NCBI GenBank assembly: GCA_963556195.1
Contig: OY744519.1
Coordinates: forward strand, 102,840,500 to 102,904,499
Origin: Sepiola atlantica
Taxonomy: Eukaryota; Mollusca; Cephalopoda; Sepiida; Sepiolidae
Length of the DNA stretch: 64,000 nucleotides
Reading direction: 5' to 3'
Shown piece after piece: positions 50,501 through 59,500 of the stretch. Both the position numbers and the translations under genes were made by a program. Positions within the stretch are counted from its first letter, which is position 1. Every line of letters begins with the position of its first letter. A model generated the notes under the pieces. The model was not told the DNA's origin and did not search any database. It worked only from the letters and a program-made list of their open reading frames with translations.

Positions 50501-53500
50501 CAGTCATTCCAACTGCCATATTTTTTAGCAGTAAAATAATTACTCTATCGATAGTTTTATCTAATTAACTAGATGTATTTAACTGGCAATATTGTTACTT
50601 TCATTTTTGTTTCCCCCCTTTTATTTTATCTTCCTAAATATGTCTTATTTTTTTTTAACAATTTTTTTTTTAATTTAAATAGTATTTTGAAAGTAAAACT
50701 AATTATAGTATCATTTTGTCATTAAATTATTAATTGAACCAATTTTTTATAAAACTATAACTAATTTTGTCATGGTAATATTGTTTTAGTCTTTATAATA
50801 TTATTGGATATAATTAGATTCCACAACTTTCAATCTTTTAATATAATTCAATTTTGAATCTTTTTGTTACTCATTGAAAAAAAAAAATGAATTACTTCAT
50901 TACCCATTTTTAATTCTTAGCAAATCTTCATGTATTAAAAGATTGAACGTTTTGGAAGCTTTTAGATCCAATAGTTTTATAAAAATTTGGTTCATTTAAT
51001 AATTTTATGATCCAACAATATTGTAATAATTAAATTTCCAAATATTTTTTTTAAATAAATAATTTTGTAAAAAAAATAAATTGCATATTTAAAACAAATA
51101 AATATACAAAAAAAAATGAAAGTAAAAAGATTCGGGCAACACTAATGTAAGAATAGTTTTATCTAACTTATGAAATAACCAACAACTTGTGATCTTTCAC
51201 CTACCATGAACAGGAGATTTATCAGCCATTCCTGGTGGCCAATGCGGAGATGTCGGAGATTTCATTGCTACTTTATTTGCTTCATCCTGCTGCTGCTGTT
51301 TCTTCTGTTGTCGCTGTTTTGATTGCTGAGCCAATATCACTCGTAATTGCCGCTGAGCATCAGGACGACTCAGGTCACTTTCATGAGGAAGTAGAGGGGA
51401 CTGAAGAAGAAGAAATGACCATAGAATCAATTGCAAAGTTAACTCATTATTCCAGCTAATTATAGATTGTAAGCACAGCCAGAGTTCATTCCAGAATCCA
51501 GACTTTCCACTATTCTGGTAAAAAACGAAGGAAATACCAAACAGATCAAGTCGTCTATATCAAAGGAGGGAGGGTTTGAAAATTTTCAGTTCAATATAAA
51601 CAGAATTTTGAAAGTAACCCGAGATTGGTTAAAAATCATACAACAAACCATACAAAAAATTATCACTCGTGTGAGGAAACTAGCGCGTTTTTAAACCAGA
51701 CATATCCAAATTAACCTTTGCCGAAATACAAGCTGCAAAGTGATCTTTTCTAGTTGGGTCCCTGGATGAGAAGGTCTGGGGTTTTAAAGTCTTGAAACTT
51801 CCAGTGACTCCAGGATTAACTACTTTAACTGGGTTTGGTATTTAGGATGCTGCGAGTGTCCTGAGCTCCGAGGTGGACAACACCAGGCAACATTTCATGC
51901 CAGCTCTTCATACAGTTTGGTCGAAAGGGTTGACATCAGCTAGGCTGCACACGTGATATGGTTTCTTACACACTCTAGCCACATCTTCCTCAATATACCA
52001 CACTCCCTAGTACCCAGGGGATCCAGATGCGTTATGAAGTTGATGCAAGAAAGGGGCATGCTGTACATAGTCAAACCACCCGACACATAACTGACAAAGT
52101 ATTTCTGTGTACACAACAGGTGTATAAAACGAATCTCCCTCTATTCCTTTAAGATTAAACCCATTTTTTTTAAATACAAGTTAATGAAATTACTTGTACA
52201 TTCTTTTAATATTCCTTTAATTGTTCTTCAAAACGAAAACGGTTCAATAATCTCAAAAGTTGTTTCATAATCATATTGTAAGAAGAAAATCAATAGACAA
52301 TATCAAATGAAATATGCAGTTCTTTATTTTTCCTAAATATTATTTCTTTTGATATTGTCTATTGATTTCCTCCAGATGAGATGGCTGAAAGCTTTTGAAA
52401 TTATTAAACAGTTTTCTTTTATTAATAAGAATTAAAAGGAATATTAAAAGAATTCACAACCGACTTCATTATTACTAAAATGTTAGAAAATAGTATTGCA
52501 GTGTTAATTCTCTTAAAGAAATTGATTATTTTTTTTTAATTTTGTATAAATTATGTACTTCGAAACATTTTCATAATTCTTATTCTACTTATCACATTTA
52601 CTTTTTCCTCAAATAACTTATGCTGTTCATATTAATGAAACGATTGACTTAAATAGAAATAAAATTTGAAAATTATTTTTTGACAATTTCAATAACTGAA
52701 AATCATCGGTAAAATAAGGAAACGTATTTACATTTTTACTAAATAAATTTGAAGTATAAATAGAAAAATAAGAAAAAAAATATATAATCAATCTTTATGA
52801 GAATCAATGTTATAATTGATTAGTTTTCAAAATGGTCGTCTAAACTATATCCTGCGAAAAACTTTATACTAACATTATTTTTTAATAAAATACAATCATA
52901 CACTTTTTTTTTATATTTGTAACCCGCTGAAATAACAAAACATTGAAACACTCTGGAAGAAGTTCAACCCCAAAATACTTCAAATCAATCAAAAATTGCA
53001 ATGGTGGAAACTGGAAAATAGAGATTAAATAACTGAAGTTATGAGCTTAGAGGTCCATTCTTTCTTTTTAAGTTCTCTTTTTGGGGTCTTAAAATGATTG
53101 AAACTTACTCAGATTTTGAGAACCAGCTGGATTGTGTAACTTTGAACAATAGTTTAAATCTTATTGAAATCATTGGTTAAAACATTTTCAGTGGGGGTAA
53201 AGATTCATGCTCTCTCAGATATCTTTTTTAAATTTTGGAGAAGTTTGATCCCCATTTACTTCAAATTAATCAAAACTATATTATTGTCATTATGCAGGAT
53301 GCTTCTCTCCATAACTTGGTTTAAAGAGACAAAATTTGGGGTGGCTCCAAATTTTTGGTTTGGCTACTAAATATAGAAACCTTTAATAGAAAGTTTTTTA
53401 GATGGCTCTAAAATCTATTCAAACAAGAAACACAAAATGGTCAACCAGAGTTCTTTGGTCTTGTGATCTGTGCCCCCACTCCCCCATAAAAAAAAACTAA

Positions 53501-56500
53501 TTTTAATCCAGTCTGATATGGAGCCTTAAGAAGTGAGCACATGTAATTTTTTTAACTCCTGGCCAACAAAAATCTACACTTATCTTCTTCAAAGAATCTG
53601 TGGACTTGTCTTCTACCGGTAACGTCTATTTCCTTCTTTCATTTATGACACATTTCTCATCCAGGTTTCTTGTTTCATTTGACTAAATCAAAATATATTA
53701 TATATTCCTTCCATATTTTTTAATATATATTATCACATAATAAAGATTTTGTTCATTTTAGAAGCATTGCTTAAATTGAAAAATATAGGAGAATAGAAGC
53801 TATTACAATGCATTTCTTTTTTTTAAATATTTTAATCTAAATTTTCACGAGTAAAAAAAAAAATATCTCTGAAGATGGAATTCTACTTCCGAAAATTTAG
53901 ATTAAAATATTTTTAAAAAATGCATCGTAACGGATTCTATGCTTCCATATTTTATATTCTTTTTATAAAAAATATACTTTGACTTTTTGTGGAGTTAAGC
54001 ATTCATGAGATTTTAATAAGGATCGACATTTGCTCCTATTTTGACAATCAGCAAAAGGTTTAAAGCACGTTAAAAACAGTCAAATAGTTAATTGGATGGA
54101 TGTCATTCTTCTTGGTGGGGAGGGGGCACAAAAAAGATAAATATGACCTCCTTATGACAATCTGCAATAGAAAAGTGATTCCCTAAAAGTACTCTCTAGA
54201 AACATAGAAATCTCTTATATCAAAAATTATTATCTTTCTCAATATTAAAATACTAATCAAAACATAGAAGTTCAATATGACTATAATTTTTTTTAGAAAT
54301 TACTTTTACTTCCTCTAATTGACAAATGATTCTTGAATTTTTCCAAGCATTTTGAGAATATTTTTTTTTATCTTTACAACATCAAATAAATTTTTTTTTT
54401 AATTAAATGTATAATAACGGAACTTACTCTTTCAAAAGGCATTGGTGCTCTGCCAATAGGATTAGGATTAGTGCTGTTCATGCTATGTCTGGGACTTCCC
54501 TGAAAATAAACATCATAAAAGAGATTAAATTTGTGTGTGTGTATATATAATATATATATATATATATTCATACATTCAATATGAATTAAACTGAAATCAT
54601 AAAAATGCTTAATGATTTGTGTATTGATGAAAAATCTCAGGGGGGAGAAAAAAAATTGGCATTTCAATTTTGTGATGAAATTTAAATAAATTAAATGTTC
54701 TAAAGTATCGCTGTACATTTGAATAAAAATAAAAACTACCAAAGAATAATCTTGAAGAATATATACAATTGAAACTTTTTTAAATTTTAATAAAATATTA
54801 CCAAACCTCATAATTACATATTAATCAATGATATGACAGGATATTCAGGAAAACGTTTTGGTAAAACTGACTTCTAACCTGTAAATAAAATAATTCTTGT
54901 TTTAAATCTGAACAGGAAATATTTACTAAGTTCTTTTTTAATTCCATTACACATTTGTGTGCATTCATTAATCTACTATTGTTAGAAAAGTTCCTTTTCA
55001 GAAATCATTATCAATGGACTTGCGGTTTTAGAGAGGGTCTCTTTTAAGAGAGATTCTTGATAAACAAATAGATCATTGTCAAAGTTTTAATCAGAGTAAA
55101 TGAAAGCATCCTTTGCAATCAAAACAATTTGTTTTAGTCATATCTAAATTCAGAGAATATGAAATTTTAAATCCTTTTCATGAAAGTTACAAAAAAAATC
55201 TTGCAACTAACTTCTACAAATATATAAATAAAAATAAATGGATCAACTGTAGTTGAGGGCAACCTAAAGGTTGACTACTACACTGGGATGTAGAGGAGGG
55301 TGCCACTCCTTTCCCTGGATTAATCAACTTACTCTTGATCCTCACCTTATAATGCCGAGTGTTTAGGAAGAGGGTATCAAGTCCAATTATTTTAGTCTTT
55401 GGTATGAGTCACCTTAGGATTGAACCACAGACTCCCAGCCCATTAGCGAACACTAACCATTACGTCAAATGGGCCGATAAAATTCCAAATAATATATCTT
55501 AAATATTTCAGACTCGGAAAGTTTAAATGTATATTCCCAAATCTATTCAAATTATATTAGATTCCTCTTTCAACAGACATTTTCAAACAAATTTAAATTT
55601 ATGTTTTAGAGTTAATATTCAAATTTATAAAAAGTTTGTATCTGGACTGCAACTATTCATTTCATCAAACGTTAAAAGGAACGGATGCTTCATAATGGTT
55701 GCATTGTTTGAGTTTTTACAAACATTTTGAGGGATCTAACAATTTTTTACAATTCTTGAGACAAAAACTTTGCTCTGAATTACTTTATTATTATTCAAGC
55801 TTTCAGCTATGTGGTGTACTCAAACCTCACAGGTGGCGAAAAGAGACATGGAACTGGCAAGGAAATGAGAGCAGCTTATGACGCAGCAAAACGCTAGCTA
55901 TGAGGTTGAGAATTTAGTGTACCGGAACATCAATCCAAAATCAGAGATCTATCGATTGGCAGGTCAGATGCAATGAGAAAATGTGGATGTGGAATGTCAC
56001 AGGAGAGTTTTCTTTAACCGATAAAACAAAACACAAAAAAATGCGTGGCTGCAGAGGCTTTTGAATATAGAATTTGATTGGGACCCAGAATATCTGCCTG
56101 ATGTCCCACCAGTAGAAGGCTCATCCATCCTGATTACTACCAAAATGGTTAGAATGGTCATTTTCCAAATGAAATCTGGTAAAGTGACAGGACCATCTAG
56201 AGTAATGGTAGAGATGTTAAGTGTCGGGTGATAGTGGCTTCTCTATGGTATGGAACCTGGCTGCTGTGATCTTCTGTGATGAACAAGTATCCATTCACTG
56301 GAAAGAAAGTTTTTATTGTGAATCTGTACAAAGGTAAAAATCATGCTCTTCACCGGGGCAATTATTGTGGCCTGGAGTTAATGGAACAGGTTATGAAAAT
56401 TCTGGAGAGATTAGTCGATGGCCTCAGGCAGCTGGTGTCGCTTGATGATTATCAGTTTGGCTTTGTGCCTAGCAGATACCATCTTTGTGGTGAAACGGCT

Positions 56501-59500
56501 GCAGGAGAAACACCTAGCCGTCAAGAAACCTTTTTAAAATGTTTTTTGTGGATCTTAATAAAAGCCTTTGACCATGTAACTCGTCAAGTTATTTAGTGGG
56601 CAATGAGGAAGCTTGGAGTGGATGAGTAGATTGTACATCTCATTCAAGAAATGTACGCTAATGTCCGGAGCAGAGTTTGTGTTGGACACAGCTAGTGATG
56701 AGTTTCATGTGAAAGTTGGGTTAATCAGGGTTCCCTACTCAGCCCCCTGCTTTTCATCATGGTGATCAAGGTTGTCACATGGAATTTTGCGCTGGTATCT
56801 TATGGGAGGATCTCTATGCTAATGATCTTATCAAAGCGAAGTTGCTTGAGGAGTGTGTTGGGGAAACTTCTGGTATAGAAAGAAGCTATGGAACAGAAAA
56901 GACTTGGGGTGAATTTAAGAAAGACCAAAATCATGATCTGTGGTTCAGTTCTCAACCTTTTTGTGAGTTAAGGCAGATTCCCGTGTGTTGTCTGCCACAC
57001 AGGTGTTGGCAGTAGTAACATCTTCTGCTATGGTTTTTAAGTACTAGATGCACAAGAGGTGTTTGATGGAACATCCAAGTTTCAGATGTGCAAGGTGTCA
57101 GGGACAAGCATGTCCTCTTGATGGTAAACCACAGGCAAGTGTCCAAGCTGAGTCTGATGAGTTAGAGATGGTAGCTTTGTTTTGCTATCTCGGAGACATG
57201 CTCTCAGCTTCTAGGGGCACGAGTCAAAAATACCTGGAAGAAGTTTTGTGAACTGCAGCCACTACTCACCTCACGTACAAGACTTGTTGCTATGTTTATA
57301 GCGCAATACTCCATGCAAGTGAGACCTGGCCTTTGGCCAAAGAAGATCTGCAATGATTGCAACACAACGACAGGGCAATGATTAGACAGATTTGCAATGT
57401 GAAGTTAGATGTGGCAGCTGTACGGTCACAAGATCTGATAGAACAACTTTCCCTTATAGACATTGATATCATCAATAGAGGAAAAAAGGGTTTGTTGGTA
57501 TGGATACATGGAATGCTCGAGTGGTACTATAAAAATAGCTCGATATTTGAGTAAATAGGGACACACACCTCTACTAAGAATGTAACAATAAAATTTCTTC
57601 ATTCTTCCGTTTCTTTTGGAATTTTTAAAATGGCCTTCTCAAGTGGGTGTTGAATTTATTTTACCTGTTGTTGATGCATATTTTAAAGGAGTTTTAGGAA
57701 GTTGAAAAGTTTGTCAGCTTTAACAAAAAGTTTTTGATTTTTAAATTTGTTGGGAAAAAACCTGGTACTTTCTCGGATCAAAATTTTACTTGTCCCAAAA
57801 GGTTACTTTTCTGTTAGACTGAATAAATAACATTTATTTATTTTGTCTGTCCTAACTCTTATAAAATTCCACACACTTGTTTAATTCCTGAAAAATATTC
57901 AATAGTATATTCTAATTCCTTGAAAAAAAAAACACTATTATATGGCAAGTTTCACTGTCTAATCTTGTTTTAAATTTTTTTTACATTTTTAGTGTAAACA
58001 TAGTTTTATAAAATGTGATGTAACCCATATATAGTTTTAAAGAGAAAAATATCTAACCATGCCGAGCACTGGTCATAACTTCCTTATGTTTGGTCGAATT
58101 TAAAAAATCTTTTATAGATTCTTTCTTCGGCCATCAAGCTCTTTCTATGCATGTTATTATTCATGTATTTTAAGTAATTTTTTTTTTTTTTTTTTTATGT
58201 ATTGCTATAGTTTCATCACCTAGCCACTTAAATATTGCATAGAAAATTATTTGAGCAATCTGTTCAGCAATTTAAAGTAGTGGATATCAAAAATTGATTG
58301 AATGCAAGGAGGCTATTAAAAAATATATATACACTTCTATTCCATAGACAAGATTTCTCCCAACTTCTTAAATGATTGTGTTATATATTACTGTTTTGAG
58401 TATTGTACTCAGTTAAGTGTAGATATATTTTTCCAAGTACATAGTCATTGGGTAGGATTGATTAGTGATGACTTTTGAGGTCACTGTCTCCATATACAAG
58501 AGTAAATGGATATGATATAGAAAATATTTGAAGTTTGGGATTTAAGTTGCCAAAAGATGTTTTAGTTAACTTTGATTGCCATGTAAATGGGGAGCACTTA
58601 AATTTTCTGTGGTGATGATGATGATGATGATGCAGCCAGAAAAAAAATCTTTAAAGAAATATGGAAGTCCATAGTTTAGATGAATATTACATATTTTCAG
58701 TTGAAAATCATCCAGAACAGAAGATATTCAAGTTACCCGTCGTCCCAAGAAGAGATGCTTCAATTCCTGGCCACATAGTTCAATTGGAGAAGGACAAAAA
58801 TCCTCTATATTAAGAGTGGAGCTCGATATTTTAATCAATTAATTGTAATAATTTTTTAAAAAATTCTAACAGACAATACCTCCAAAAAGGATTAAATGAA
58901 TCAAGGATGAATCATTCATACTGAACTGGTTTGAAACTTATGGAATTGTAAAATAAGAAAAATGCCAATTATAAATTTTACAAAGAAAACATCTTTCAGG
59001 TTTTGAATACCAAATGCTTAGATTTATCAAAATAGAAAATCTCCAAAGATTCAAGGTTGTTTTTTTCTTTTTCTCTCTGCTGATTGCAAATACATTTTTT
59101 TTTCTTTCTATTAAACAATAAATCAGTTTCATTGACTAAACAATTATTTTTAAATATTTTTGAGAATTCTATCATTAACTTTTCATAAACAAAGCAGAGT
59201 TGTGTATAAATTGAATGTTTTGTAGCATATAACTATGAATTGTATATTTTGAAAATTATTGTAAAATGAGAAAAGATTTGTCTGTTTCAATGGCATAATA
59301 TGTATAAAAGTCACTCTCAAATTAGTAGAATTCATTTAACATGACCGTTCCAAAACTGAGACAAAATTTTAAATAAAAAATTTCTTTTTAAATTTTGTTT
59401 TTTAAAACTTCTACTCCTGTCATAAAAGTCCATTTAAATAGATGTAAATGAGCTAACTAGCGTCACCATTTGTTAAATGTTCAGCTAAAAATAAAAATGA

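Larger units (their letters stand above)
51401..54427 (-). other. Intron, 3.0 kb
   Basis: Contains the longer copy of the dispersed repeat (51840-52100) and two inverted repeats (52199-52454, 53779-53960). Other parts are AT-rich and unassigned. Confidence 0.65.
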
